A stretch of 64,000 nucleotides of DNA from Intestinimonas sp. (GCA_022653075.1 JALCSB010000012.1:21150-85149); one strand, 5' to 3'; positions 16,797-25,211 are shown, counted from the stretch's first letter. Notes: a model not told the origin generated them from the sequence alone. Numbers and translations are program-made.

Positions 16797-18266
16797 TCAG
16801 CCGCTCGCCACGTATTCCCGGAGGCGCCGTCTGACCCAATCCATATTTTTGTTTATAGGGGGGATGCGCCCGTACAGGTTTTGCAAGTAGGAGACATAGC
16901 CGCCGATATAGGTCGGCTCGGTGGAGTAGATGAGGTTATCATATTTACTGTCGTCCCAGATGATAACAAGCCGGCCTGCCTGAGCTACCACGGAGACGTC
17001 TTTTTCCTGTATGCCCATGTCCCGGAATGAGATGAGGTCGATTTCCATCTCCCCCCGTTCCACGGTATCGGATACGTATTGCAGCTGGCGCAGATACTGT
17101 TCCCGTGTTACGTAGATGGGCCGGCCGATAATACGGGAAAGCATCTTTGCCGTGTGTGTTTCCATCTGCAGGCGGGCCTCAATGGCGTCGATATCATACA
17201 TCTGGATATACTTACAATGGTGCCGCATCTGGTGCCGTTTGGTTACGGTGCCAATACACCGTTCGATCTGCACCCGGTCTACGCCATTTTCCTCCAGAAT
17301 CTCAGCCAGAAGCTCCGGCGGCATATTAATGTACGTCGGCACCCGGCAAATCATATAGGTGGGGTCGAATACGCTCAGATTCTTTTTCATAAGATTCACG
17401 GTTTCCATATGCTCCGCCAGCCGCAGCTTGAAGAACACAGGCTTTGAGCGCGCGACGTAGTCCTCGACTCTGGCCTGATAATAGCTGAGCATGCGGTAAT
17501 CCGTATAATGCGTATAGGTGAGCAGCTGGGGCTTCTGCTCAAAATAGTAGCCGACCAGCGCAAGTTTATCTCTGATACAGTAATAGTTGCCCTTTTCCGC
17601 GTCCGTGAAATTCCCGATGATATAATTTAAATCCACACCGTCGGCCATATACATGTCCATCCACCGGCCCAAAACCTCGTAGGAGCGGTAGCTGTTCCCC
17701 AGAATATCAATAATGCGGACCCGATGTCCCCGCTTCACACAGGCAATGACATAGTCGCTGGTGAGATGAAACCGCTCCCGTTCCGTTGTGCTCCAGTCGA
17801 TATCACCAAAATCGCAGAGCGTGATCTGGGTTGGACGGGCGGAGAGGGCTGCCTTCCAAAACTGCTCCATGGAAAGCTTCCAGCCCTCCAAGTCGCCGGA
17901 ATACACCCGCATCGCCGCCTGATAGTTCACCATATCCTCCCGGCCGGAGGTGTCGTCGATCGCCTGTATATTGCCCCTGCTGAGAAGATAACAGAGCCCC
18001 TCGACCTTTTCCCCGTACGAGAGAGCGGAAAAGCCGTCGATAACCAGGTTAAGCTGACGGTCCAACTCTTTTTGATGGAGTGAAAAGCGGTCGCTTAAAA
18101 AATATGCGGCGATAGCGCGGCAGGTCTCCGAATCGGCGGAAAGCTTGCGTTTTCCAGTGCGCCATTTGCTGACCGTGGTGGTGTCTGTATCAATTTCAAC
18201 CGCAAGCTCTTTACCGCTTACCTGCAGCAAGTCCATGAAATAGGCAAGCATGGTATCCCGTTTCAC
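16797..18266 (-). CDS. uncharacterised HTH-domain regulator-like protein
   Basis: I do not recognise the full family of this 489-residue soluble protein. Residues 1-60 look like an XRE-type helix-turn-helix: GKELAVEIDTDTTTVSKWRTG followed by ETCRAIAAYF. The remaining 430 residues contain no domain I can name; they are mixed alpha/beta, rich in Tyr and Arg, with a basic His-rich patch KRHQMRHHCKY near residue 345. It starts with GTG, eight bases after GAGG, and has its own promoter (TTGAAG, 16 bases, TATAAT on the minus strand around 18409-18436). Its position directly upstream of the amine operon suggests it controls that operon, which is inference only. Confidence 0.6.
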   Translation of the reverse strand: MKRDTMLAYFMDLLQVSGKELAVEIDTDTTTVSKWRTGKRKLSADSETCRAIAAYFLSDRFSLHQKELDRQLNLVIDGFSALSYGEKVEGLCYLLSRGNIQAIDDTSGREDMVNYQAAMRVYSGDLEGWKLSMEQFWKAALSARPTQITLCDFGDIDWSTTERERFHLTSDYVIACVKRGHRVRIIDILGNSYRSYEVLGRWMDMYMADGVDLNYIIGNFTDAEKGNYYCIRDKLALVGYYFEQKPQLLTYTHYTDYRMLSYYQARVEDYVARSKPVFFKLRLAEHMETVNLMKKNLSVFDPTYMICRVPTYINMPPELLAEILEENGVDRVQIERCIGTVTKRHQMRHHCKYIQMYDIDAIEARLQMETHTAKMLSRIIGRPIYVTREQYLRQLQYVSDTVERGEMEIDLISFRDMGIQEKDVSVVAQAGRLVIIWDDSKYDNLIYSTEPTYIGGYVSYLQNLYGRIPPINKNMDWVRRRLREYVASG

Positions 18267-18408
18267 AGCATACGCCTCTCTTCCTCTGAGCGTGACTGCA
18301 TGACCGCAGACCTCGCCGTGCTGACATAACTGCTTTCAGCCGGTTTGAAGCAGGGATGCGGCGGATGCCGCGCAAATAGAGCACAAAGCGGCTGATTCAG
18401 CAGACATT

Positions 18409-18436
18409 ATTATAGCATATTTTCTGCCGGCTTCAA
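18409..18436 (-). promoter_or_regulatory. predicted promoter of the HTH regulator gene
   Basis: On the minus strand TTGAAG (18431-18436), a 16-base spacer and a perfect TATAAT (18409-18414). The leader to the GTG start is about 135 bases. Confidence 0.55.
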
Positions 18437-18493
18437 GGAATAGCCTTGAAAATTGACGGCGATATGCTAAACTCTAGAAAAGGAGGCGGCAGC

Positions 18494-18919
18494 ATGAATA
18501 ATTTGTTTTCTTATGGTACTTTCCGCTCGGCGTATGTGCAGAAGCGGCTGTTTGGACGTGAAGTTCCGGCGAAACCCGCTGAGCTGACAGGGTATGGGGT
18601 CTACGCCGGTAAGGATGGCTATCATGGGCTGCTCCCCTGTGAAAGCGCCGCGGTAAGCGGTGCGCTTCTGGAACTCACGGACCGCAAATTAGACATCGCC
18701 GACGGCTGGGAGATCTGCCCGAAGCTCTACTACCGCCGGGAAATGGAACTCTGCGTGGGCGGCGTGCCTGTCCCGGCCTGGGTCTATTTCCGCACAGATC
18801 CCGATGCGCTGAGCGGGAGGATTGAGGACGGCAATCTTCTCTTCACTTTACCTCAGACGCAGCTTGACCGTGAGCTCGATGAATATATCGAGGAACTGAA
18901 ACAGAAGGGGCTTTTGTAA
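18494..18919 (+). CDS. gamma-glutamylcyclotransferase (AIG2-like) family protein
   Basis: This is a 141-residue protein with the gamma-glutamylcyclotransferase fold. The N-terminal LFSYGTFR is the YGT(L/F) substrate-loop signature, and VSGALLELTDRKLDIADGWE fits the strand leading to the acidic catalytic region. The ATG at 18494 follows AGGAGG. Characterised relatives release 5-oxoproline from gamma-glutamyl amino acids or gamma-glutamylamines. Since the neighbouring operon may make gamma-glutamyl amides, a functional link is tempting, but the gene is transcribed separately and in the opposite direction. It is followed by its own terminator. Confidence 0.75.
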   Translation: MNNLFSYGTFRSAYVQKRLFGREVPAKPAELTGYGVYAGKDGYHGLLPCESAAVSGALLELTDRKLDIADGWEICPKLYYRREMELCVGGVPVPAWVYFRTDPDALSGRIEDGNLLFTLPQTQLDRELDEYIEELKQKGLL

Positions 18920-18933
18920 CGCTGTGAACAAAA

Positions 18934-18974
18934 GACGGCATGCCGGAACGCTACCTGGCATGCCGCCCTTTTTT
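18934..18974 (+). terminator. terminator after the AIG2-like gene
   Basis: Stem CGGCATGCC / GGCATGCCG (18936-18944 with 18957-18965) followed by CCTTTTTT. A typical intrinsic terminator. Confidence 0.88.
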
Positions 18975-18986
18975 AGCCCAAAGAGG

Positions 18987-19036
18987 TTGACATTTCATTA
19001 TACAAAGGTATAATATATATTATACGATCGTATAAT
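18987..19036 (+). promoter_or_regulatory. blaI-blaR promoter with two BlaI-type operators
   Basis: TTGACA (18987-18992), a 16-base spacer and TATAAT (19009-19014). Two 18-bp dyads of the form ATTATAC-N4-GTATAAT lie at 18997-19014 and 19019-19036, with centres 22 bp apart. The first covers the -10 box and the second the start-site region. This is the layout expected for a BlaI/MecI dimer repressing its own operon; the half-site differs from the classical TACA..TGTA core. Confidence 0.85.
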
Positions 19037-19054
19037 ACAGGAGGGCTTTATTAG

Positions 19055-19441
19055 ATGGGGGAAAAAATCAAACGGCTGGGAGACGCGGAACTGGAGATTA
19101 TGCAGGCGGTGTGGGCGGCTGATGGGCCGGTGAACTCCACACAGATTCGGGCCGCACTGGAGGGAAAGCGGGATTGGGCACTTGCCACGCTTATAACCGT
19201 GCTGAACCGCTTGTGTGAAAAGGGGTTCCTGCTTTGCAAAAAACAAGGGCGCAATAATTTATACCGTGCGAAAATGGACGAGCGGACCTACCGGCAGAGA
19301 GAGGGGCGCACGATTTTGGAGAAACTGTATGGCAATTCCGTGACAGGGCTGGTTGCCTCTTTATACGACGGTAAATCCATCGGCGATCGGGACATGGCAG
19401 AGCTCAAAAAGTTTCTGGATGAATGGGAGGAGAAACGATGA
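19055..19441 (+). CDS. blaI: BlaI/MecI/CopY family repressor
   Basis: This is a 128-residue winged-helix repressor. Residues 1-75 form the DNA-binding domain with the family pattern LGDAELEIMQAVWAADGPVN and ATLITVLNRLCEKGFL. The C-terminal third is the helical dimerisation region, where repressors of this class are cut when the partner protease is activated. It overlaps the start of the M56 gene by ATGA, the normal arrangement for a blaI-blaR1 pair. Its own operators lie immediately upstream. The inducing signal need not be a beta-lactam; many such pairs in Clostridia respond to other envelope cues. Confidence 0.92.
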   Translation: MGEKIKRLGDAELEIMQAVWAADGPVNSTQIRAALEGKRDWALATLITVLNRLCEKGFLLCKKQGRNNLYRAKMDERTYRQREGRTILEKLYGNSVTGLVASLYDGKSIGDRDMAELKKFLDEWEEKR

Positions 19442-22212
19442 ATTCCCTGTTTTTAAATCTCCTGCGGACCTCTCTGGTGGTTGGATCGCTGGCACTGGTG
19501 CTGAGCTTCGCATCTCCGCTTTGGAACCGGAGCTATAGAGCGCTTTGGAAAAAGCGGCTGTGGTGTCTGCTGGCGGGGATCCTGCTGTTCGGGACATTTG
19601 TAACGCTGCCGGAGGGTACGGTAAGGGCGGTTATCACGGTACCGGAGCGGCGGGTGCAGGTGGTTCAGAACGAGACCGGCGGCTCACGGATACAGGTGGT
19701 TTCCTCCAATGCCGCAGACGTTGTGCAAAGCGCCCCGCCGGATTTGCAGGCGGTCTCCCAGAAGATATCCACGGGGTCGAATATCCGGCGTTCCGTGGAT
19801 TTGATGACGGCTGCGGAGCTTATCTGGGCCACTGGCACGGCGGTGTTTTTTCTCTGGCTGGCGGTGGGAGAGTATTTGTTTCACCGCCGGGTGCGCCGCT
19901 GGGCAAAGCCTGTGCGCAGCGGGACCCTGCGGGCGCTCTACCGGGAAGTCTGTGCGAATACACATAAGGCGCATGTTCCGGAGCTGCTGATCTGCCCACA
20001 GGTGGACAGTCCCATGCTGGTGGGACTGTTTAAGACAAAACTGCTGCTGCCCACGGAGGATGGTACCGGGGCCGAGATGTCCTTTATTCTGCGGCATGAG
20101 CTGGCGCACTGGCAGAACCGTGATCTGTGGTGGAAGCTTCTTATACTGAGCGCCAATGCGGTCCACTGGTTTAACCCGGCGGTATGGCTGCTTCGCCGGG
20201 AGGCAAACCGGGATATCGAGCGCGCCTGTGACGAGCGGGTGATGAGATATGCGGATACCGCGGAGCGCCGGACATACAGCGAGGTACTGCTGGCCGCCGT
20301 AAAGAAGGGGACTCAACCGGCGCTGTCCACCTGTTTTTACGGCGGGGTGGACGTGATGCGGGAGCGGCTGCGGAACATTCTCACCGGAAATAAGCGCCAG
20401 GGCGTGGCATTGGCAACGGCCTGTGCGTTGATGGCCGTTTGCGCAGTGCCGCTGGTGGCTTGTACACAGAAGAACGCGGCGGAAGAGGCGGACGGCGCGG
20501 TACCGGAGGCAGTACAAACCATGGCGGAAGAGTATGTACAGGATGCCGTCCGCTATGTGGAGGCGCAGAATGAATGGGACAGTTCCGCCAATGCGGAGCT
20601 GGAAACAAAGATTCAGATCACGGACAGCGAAATCACAAAGCTGGAAAAAATAGGTCAGGCGGTCTCGCCGGACGGCAGCGGCGACGCGGAGGCGTGGGCG
20701 CTCAGCTACCGCCTGAAGCTAAAAAATCCGGACAAAGTGATACTGGCCGGTGATCGTATCGTGGAGGACGGCTGGCTGACTCTGAATGAAAATTCCTATA
20801 ACCAGCCAATACTGGGTGTCTGGCGGGATAAAGATGGAACATACGAAAAGCTCGCCACGGATATTGCCGGCGGAATCTGCGAGACCACATTTGGCAGCTG
20901 CGATTTTTACACGGCGGAGCTGCTTCGGCAGTATAACGGCCTGCGGCCGGACCGTGTGAACTTCCCTGCTAACGGCGATACCGATGACGGCGGGACAACG
21001 TATGTACTAAAAACGGCGGACCGGGAACATGATTCGAAGCCCGATGCCGGCTGGAGTATTTATGTGCCGGAAAACTGGAAACAGGAGGCCCTGCGGATGG
21101 GGAACGGCGTGACGACCCCGAGGGAATGCGTCCGCTTCTGGCACGCACCGGAAGAGCAGCGGCTGGCCGTTATGATTTACTTCTTTGACGGGATGACCTC
21201 TGAAAATATGGACCGGCTGAAAACGATCCTCACCGCTGCGGCGGCGGACGGGGACTTTGGGGACGCGCTGACGGATTATGACAGTGGGGAGAGCAATTTG
21301 GATACCTCCAGCGGCCTTGTGGGCGTGCGCACGGGGCTTACCACCGGCGGCGATGTACTCAGGGCCTACGCTGTGGACGCCGCCGGTGGCTGCTGGGCCG
21401 TGGTAACCAGGTGCCCGGATGCGGAGCGGGATACCATGGAGGGATGGCTGTGGGATGCGTTTGCTACCTTCTGCGCGAATCAAACGGCGTGGCATACCGA
21501 CACGCAGACAGATTCCGCGCTGGATGCGGCGGTGGCGGACGCTATCCTGTCAGGGAATCAAAGCTCCTATTTGGAAGGCGAATGCCAGGGGGAGGGGCAT
21601 TTCATTCTCGACAGCAAAACGGAGGGGGCAACCGTCACCGCCTACACGCTCACCATGTACGGAAACTACGGATTCCAGGACGGAAACTTTGTGACCATCA
21701 GCGGCACCGGAGTGATTCCCGTGGTTATGACATTCAAGGTGGACGAAACCGGTACCTACTCCCTGACAGACTATCAAGAGCCCCAGGATGGGAGCGGATA
21801 CAGCGATTCCATCCGAAAAATGTTCCCGGAAGCCCTACAGGGGCAGTGCCTGAACGTAAGCGACGATGTAAGCGGCTTGCTACAGGCACAGAAGCAGACA
21901 TACGCGGAGCGCTACCTCAAATCCATGGGCCGGGAGGCAGTTATTGGGGAGTATGGGGAGTTTAAACATCCGCTGCTGACCGACCGGGGCGTATCGGTGG
22001 CGGTGTCCAATGCAATGAGCCGCAATTCGGACTATCCATATTGGATCGGAAATCTTGAACGAATCGAGGACGGTGTTCGATATGTCTATCAGATGGATTA
22101 TGATTCAGAGCAGCATCAGATTATTTACACCAAATCGGAGTATGACACGGGAAAGGCGGTAAAAAGGACCGTGTTTGACTCGACAAATGGAAGGGAGATT
22201 GTAGATCCGTAA
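19438..22212 (+). CDS. BlaR1/MecR1-like M56 metallopeptidase sensor with a novel C-terminal region
   Basis: This is a 924-residue membrane sensor-protease. Residues 1-310 form the M56 unit: N-terminal hydrophobic helices, a long loop, then the zinc site ILRHELAHWQNRDLWW (HExxH) and REANRDIERACDERVMRY with the third ligand. A further hydrophobic helix near residues 320-335 ends LVACTQK. The remaining 590 residues would be outside the cell. They do not show the penicillin-binding SxxK/SxN/KTG domain of BlaR1, so the ligand is unknown. A region around residue 740 (YTLTMYGNYGFQDGNFV) has a beta-rich character. It should inactivate the adjacent BlaI-type repressor on sensing its signal. Confidence 0.82.
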   Translation: MNSLFLNLLRTSLVVGSLALVLSFASPLWNRSYRALWKKRLWCLLAGILLFGTFVTLPEGTVRAVITVPERRVQVVQNETGGSRIQVVSSNAADVVQSAPPDLQAVSQKISTGSNIRRSVDLMTAAELIWATGTAVFFLWLAVGEYLFHRRVRRWAKPVRSGTLRALYREVCANTHKAHVPELLICPQVDSPMLVGLFKTKLLLPTEDGTGAEMSFILRHELAHWQNRDLWWKLLILSANAVHWFNPAVWLLRREANRDIERACDERVMRYADTAERRTYSEVLLAAVKKGTQPALSTCFYGGVDVMRERLRNILTGNKRQGVALATACALMAVCAVPLVACTQKNAAEEADGAVPEAVQTMAEEYVQDAVRYVEAQNEWDSSANAELETKIQITDSEITKLEKIGQAVSPDGSGDAEAWALSYRLKLKNPDKVILAGDRIVEDGWLTLNENSYNQPILGVWRDKDGTYEKLATDIAGGICETTFGSCDFYTAELLRQYNGLRPDRVNFPANGDTDDGGTTYVLKTADREHDSKPDAGWSIYVPENWKQEALRMGNGVTTPRECVRFWHAPEEQRLAVMIYFFDGMTSENMDRLKTILTAAAADGDFGDALTDYDSGESNLDTSSGLVGVRTGLTTGGDVLRAYAVDAAGGCWAVVTRCPDAERDTMEGWLWDAFATFCANQTAWHTDTQTDSALDAAVADAILSGNQSSYLEGECQGEGHFILDSKTEGATVTAYTLTMYGNYGFQDGNFVTISGTGVIPVVMTFKVDETGTYSLTDYQEPQDGSGYSDSIRKMFPEALQGQCLNVSDDVSGLLQAQKQTYAERYLKSMGREAVIGEYGEFKHPLLTDRGVSVAVSNAMSRNSDYPYWIGNLERIEDGVRYVYQMDYDSEQHQIIYTKSEYDTGKAVKRTVFDSTNGREIVDP

Positions 22213-22390
22213 GAAAATCCACGGCTGGCCCCCATTGCAGGGCCTCCGGCTGATACCGTTTGCTGCCATTTTGCAACAGCTCTGTTCCGAACAGACGACG
22301 AGTTTACTGGCGACGCGGGACGGCGGACAGACGTGGAACTGGGAGCAGAGCCGCTGCGCCCGCCTTGAGATAGGAGCATCATAGCGGCAG

Positions 22391-22428
22391 GGACAAGGCC
22401 GCAGATTAATAAATCTGCGGCCTTGTCC
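22391..22428. terminator. bidirectional terminator between blaR-like and ABC-F genes
   Basis: A perfect 17-bp stem (22391-22407 with 22412-22428) with a four-base loop lies between two convergent genes; on the plus side TAATTTTCTT follows. The 180 bases between the blaR-like stop and this stem show nothing recognisable. Confidence 0.8.
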
Positions 22429-22484
22429 TAATTTTCTTATATTATATTTGTATATTTTTAAGCTATAGGGTCTGATTATGCGCG

Positions 22485-23963
22485 TCATAAATATACCATT
22501 TTAGTCGCAATGTTTTCACAGAACGCACGGTCATGCTCGACAAATAAAATGGTAGGTTTAAATTTAAGCAGCAACGCTTCAATCTGTATACGGGAGATAA
22601 CATCCATATAGTTTAATGGCTCATCCCACACATACAAATGTGCCTTGTCACAGAGGCTTTTGGCGATTAATAGTTTCTTTTTCTGACCTTCGCTGAAATC
22701 GGCCATATCCTGGTCAAACTGTTCTCTAGAAAAATCCAGCTTGCGCAAAATTGCTTTGAATAAACTCTCATCCATCTCATGTTTTCCCACAAAGTCCGAT
22801 AAATTTCCCTTTAGAAATGAGGTGTCTTGTGAAACATAGGATAGGTTCAATCCGCTTCCAATATGAAGGTTACCGCAATATGGAATATTCTCGCGGCAGA
22901 TCAGCTTCAAAACACTGGATTTGCCGCTTCCGTTTTTTCCACATAGCGCAACCCTGTCACCTGTTTCAAGGATAAAAGATATATTTTGACACACAATGTG
23001 CGCACCGTAAAAAATGGAAACATTATTCAGAGAGACAAGTGGACTTGCATGATAAGGCCGTTGATCTATTTTTAGAGGTTCTGCACTCTCGACATTTTTT
23101 AAAAGCTGTGATTTTTCTGCTATAACAGACTGCTGCCGAACCTCCAGCACCTTCGAGCGCTTCATGGTTTTTGCGGCCTTATGTCCAAGATACCCCCTGT
23201 CTGGGCGTAATCCGGAATTCCGGGTTCCATATTTGGCCTTTTCCGCTTTATTTGACCAGGCCGCCTTTTCTTCTGCTGCTTTTTTGAGCCGCTTAATTTC
23301 CTTTTTCAGACTTTCATTTTTCGCGAACTCCAAGCTGTCCTGACATTCCTTGCTGGAAAGCCACGATGAAAAATGACCTTGTACCACCTCAATATTCGTT
23401 TTATTAATTGATAAAATATGGTCAACACACCCGTCTAAAAAGGATCTGTCATGGGAAATTAGGATAAATCCTTTTTTACGATTCAAATATTGGGATACGA
23501 GTTTTCTGCCGTGTGCGTCAAGATGATTGGTGGGTTCATCCATCAGTAAAAAATGATTTTCCTTCAAGAATAGCGCAGCCAGCAATACTTTCGTCTGTTC
23601 ACCCTTTGAGAGCGTTTTAAACGGGCGGTGCAGCACGGATTCCTCAACTTCCAAAAGGGATAATTCGCGCGAAAGCTCCCATTGAACATAATCCGGATAT
23701 ACTTCCGCAATCACATCTTGGGTATCAGCGGATGCATCCCTGACGGCAAACGGGAAATAGTCAAAAGTTACGGAGTGTGTGATCTTTCCCTGATAGGGAT
23801 ATTTGCCAAGCAGAAGGTGTAAAAAAGTGGTTTTTCCTCTGCCGTTTCTGCCTATAAACCCCAGCTTCCAGTCTGTATCAATCTGGAAGCTGACATTTTC
23901 AAAAATATTATGATAGCTACCGTCGTAGCCAAAGGTCAGATTGGTAATTTTTATTTGTGACAT
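22485..23963 (-). CDS. Lsa-family ABC-F ribosome-protection protein
   Basis: This is a 492-residue ABC-F ATPase without membrane segments. Both nucleotide-binding domains are complete: Walker A GRNGRGKTT and GKNGSGKSS; signatures LSKGEQTK and FSEGQKKK; Walker B LLMDEPTNHLD and VWDEPLNYMD. The charged inter-domain linker (about residues 210-270) holds KKAAEEKAAWSNKAEKAKYG, the tip region that reaches the peptidyl-transferase centre. Overall pattern, including WKLGFIGRNGRGKTT and RSKVLEVRQQ, matches the Lsa group, which displaces lincosamides, streptogramin A and pleuromutilins from the ribosome. The resistance spectrum cannot be predicted from sequence. The leader looks like an attenuator. Confidence 0.88.
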   Translation of the reverse strand: MSQIKITNLTFGYDGSYHNIFENVSFQIDTDWKLGFIGRNGRGKTTFLHLLLGKYPYQGKITHSVTFDYFPFAVRDASADTQDVIAEVYPDYVQWELSRELSLLEVEESVLHRPFKTLSKGEQTKVLLAALFLKENHFLLMDEPTNHLDAHGRKLVSQYLNRKKGFILISHDRSFLDGCVDHILSINKTNIEVVQGHFSSWLSSKECQDSLEFAKNESLKKEIKRLKKAAEEKAAWSNKAEKAKYGTRNSGLRPDRGYLGHKAAKTMKRSKVLEVRQQSVIAEKSQLLKNVESAEPLKIDQRPYHASPLVSLNNVSIFYGAHIVCQNISFILETGDRVALCGKNGSGKSSVLKLICRENIPYCGNLHIGSGLNLSYVSQDTSFLKGNLSDFVGKHEMDESLFKAILRKLDFSREQFDQDMADFSEGQKKKLLIAKSLCDKAHLYVWDEPLNYMDVISRIQIEALLLKFKPTILFVEHDRAFCENIATKMVYL

Positions 23964-23983
23964 TGTGTCGTCCCCCTAGAAAA

Positions 23984-24019
23984 TATTGGTTGCAGGAAAG
24001 TTCATCCCTGCAACCAATA
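23984..24019 (-). terminator. leader terminator of the ABC-F gene (attenuator)
   Basis: A perfect 13-bp stem (23984-23996 with 24007-24019), ten-base loop, followed on the minus strand by TTTTCT and, within ten bases, by the ribosome-binding site of the ABC-F gene. It is placed to stop transcription before the gene unless an antiterminator forms. Confidence 0.75.
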
Positions 24020-24060
24020 AAAGAAGACAAAGCAATGCCAAAAGCATAACAATGCATCAG

Positions 24061-24132
24061 TTAAAAAGAATATGAGCTTTCTTGCATACTGGCACAATGA
24101 AACAGGCGCGTTACGCCACACAGAGATCTCAT
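24061..24132 (-). CDS. possible second leader ORF of the ABC-F gene
   Basis: An ATG-started frame of 23 codons (MRSLCGVTRLFHC at its start) lies in the leader between the six-codon ORF and the attenuator hairpin. It lacks a good ribosome-binding site. It may be translated by ribosomes continuing from the first leader ORF or may be chance. Evidence is weak. Confidence 0.3.
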   Translation of the reverse strand: MRSLCGVTRLFHCASMQESSYSF

Positions 24133-24145
24133 TATGCCTAAATTG

Positions 24146-24166
24146 TCAGCAAGAAATCGTGCTCAC
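24146..24166 (-). CDS. putative six-codon leader peptide (STISC-type)
   Basis: On the minus strand a GTG start (24164-24166) opens GTG-AGC-ACG-ATT-TCT-TGC-TGA, preceded by GGAG at eight-base spacing. It lies just after the promoter and upstream of the attenuator hairpin. ABC-F resistance genes in Firmicutes are often switched on by drug-stalled ribosomes on very short leader ORFs, and this one has the right size, position and translation signal. Confidence 0.5.
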   Translation of the reverse strand: MSTISC

Positions 24167-24192
24167 TTTTTCAACTCCAATCTTATTTTCTT

Positions 24193-24222
24193 ATTATATC
24201 ACATTGTCATTGTAAAACACAA
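24193..24222 (-). promoter_or_regulatory. predicted promoter of the ABC-F gene
   Basis: On the minus strand a perfect TATAAT (24193-24198) with a TTGTGT -35-like box 18 bases upstream. It gives a leader of about 220 nt before the gene. Confidence 0.55.
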
Positions 24223-24272
24223 CAATAGATTTTACAAATGATCGGAACGGGCAAGGAATAAAAGAGCTCAAA

Positions 24273-24310
24273 CCGGAAGGCGCGTGTTCCAAAACAAGGC
24301 CCGCTTCCGG
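24273..24310 (-). terminator. weak terminator after the LysR gene
   Basis: CCGGAAG (24273-24279) pairs with CTTCCGG (24304-24310) across a long loop; on the minus strand TTTGAGCTCTTTTATT follows. It is a plausible but weak terminator. Confidence 0.4.
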
Positions 24311-24323
24311 ACAGACCCTCTTG

Positions 24324-25211
24324 CTAAGCCTGACGCAGCAGTTTCTCCAGCTCTTTGGCGGCTATGCTCAGAGGCCGGCCGGTATCCTTTACGAGGCAAA
24401 TGTTCCGCTCCGGGATCGGCTCTTCCAGACGAATCTGAAAGACTTCTTTGCGCTCTAATGCTTCTGTGGCGAGATCTTTGGGAATGAATCCGATTCCCAG
24501 TCCGCTTTTGACCATTGGCAATACCTGGTCGGTGGTGGCGGCCTCCATATCAGGGTGCAGTGTAAGTCCATGCTCCAGAAAAAGGCGGTCATAGAATTCA
24601 AAGGTTTTGGTGTCCGCCGCGAGGCATACCAGCGGATATTCCTGCAGGTCTTTGAGCCGCAGAGCCTTTCCGGCCAAAAAAGAGAAATCCGGACCTCCAA
24701 CCAGGATCTCTAGAAAGGGCTTTAGCGCGATTTCACGCAGAGGTTTTCTGACGCCTGTCGGCGTGGTGACCACGGCCAGGTCCAGCAGGCCGTTTTTCAA
24801 GGCCAAAACCGCTTGCGGCGTGGAATAATTAGAAAGCCGAATACGAAAGCCCGGATGGGTCTGATGTAATTTGCGCAGCTTGGACAGCAGGATTCCATGA
24901 AGCGCCGTCTCATTGGCGCCGATGGAAACGGCGCCACTCAGCAGGCTTTTGTCGTTGGCGAGCTCCGCCTCTCCGGCCTCCAGCTGCGCAAAGGCTGTTG
25001 CCACGTGGGCAAACAATTTTTTCCCCTCGGGCGTCAGCGTGACGCCCCGGTTAGAGCGGACAAACAGGCGGCAGCCCAGCTCCTGCTCCAGGTTATTCAT
25101 CGATCGCGTAATATTGGGCTGATTGCTCAACATAATCTTAGCGGCCCGGGTAAAGCTCCTGCATTTGGCGACAAAGTAAAAAATTCGGTAATAGTCATAA
25201 TTAAAGGGCAT
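24324..25211 (-). CDS. LysR-family transcriptional regulator
   Basis: This is a regulator of about 295 residues with the LysR-type layout: an N-terminal winged helix-turn-helix (FVAKCRSFTRAAKIMLSNQP, then SMNNLEQELGCRLFVR and GVTLTPEGKKLF) and a periplasmic-binding-protein-like effector domain from residue 90. The ATG at 25211, six bases after AAGGTG, fits better than the upstream ATG at 25232. It is transcribed away from the ATP synthase operon, and its promoter region backs onto the atp promoter. LysR proteins often control a divergent neighbour, but nothing here shows that it controls atp genes. Effector unknown. Confidence 0.9.
   Translation of the reverse strand: MPFNYDYYRIFYFVAKCRSFTRAAKIMLSNQPNITRSMNNLEQELGCRLFVRSNRGVTLTPEGKKLFAHVATAFAQLEAGEAELANDKSLLSGAVSIGANETALHGILLSKLRKLHQTHPGFRIRLSNYSTPQAVLALKNGLLDLAVVTTPTGVRKPLREIALKPFLEILVGGPDFSFLAGKALRLKDLQEYPLVCLAADTKTFEFYDRLFLEHGLTLHPDMEAATTDQVLPMVKSGLGIGFIPKDLATEALERKEVFQIRLEEPIPERNICLVKDTGRPLSIAAKELEKLLRQA

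Noticed and set aside
22213..22390. Small gene between the blaR-like gene and the terminator
   Set aside because: Short open stretches exist but none has a ribosome-binding site or a recognisable product.
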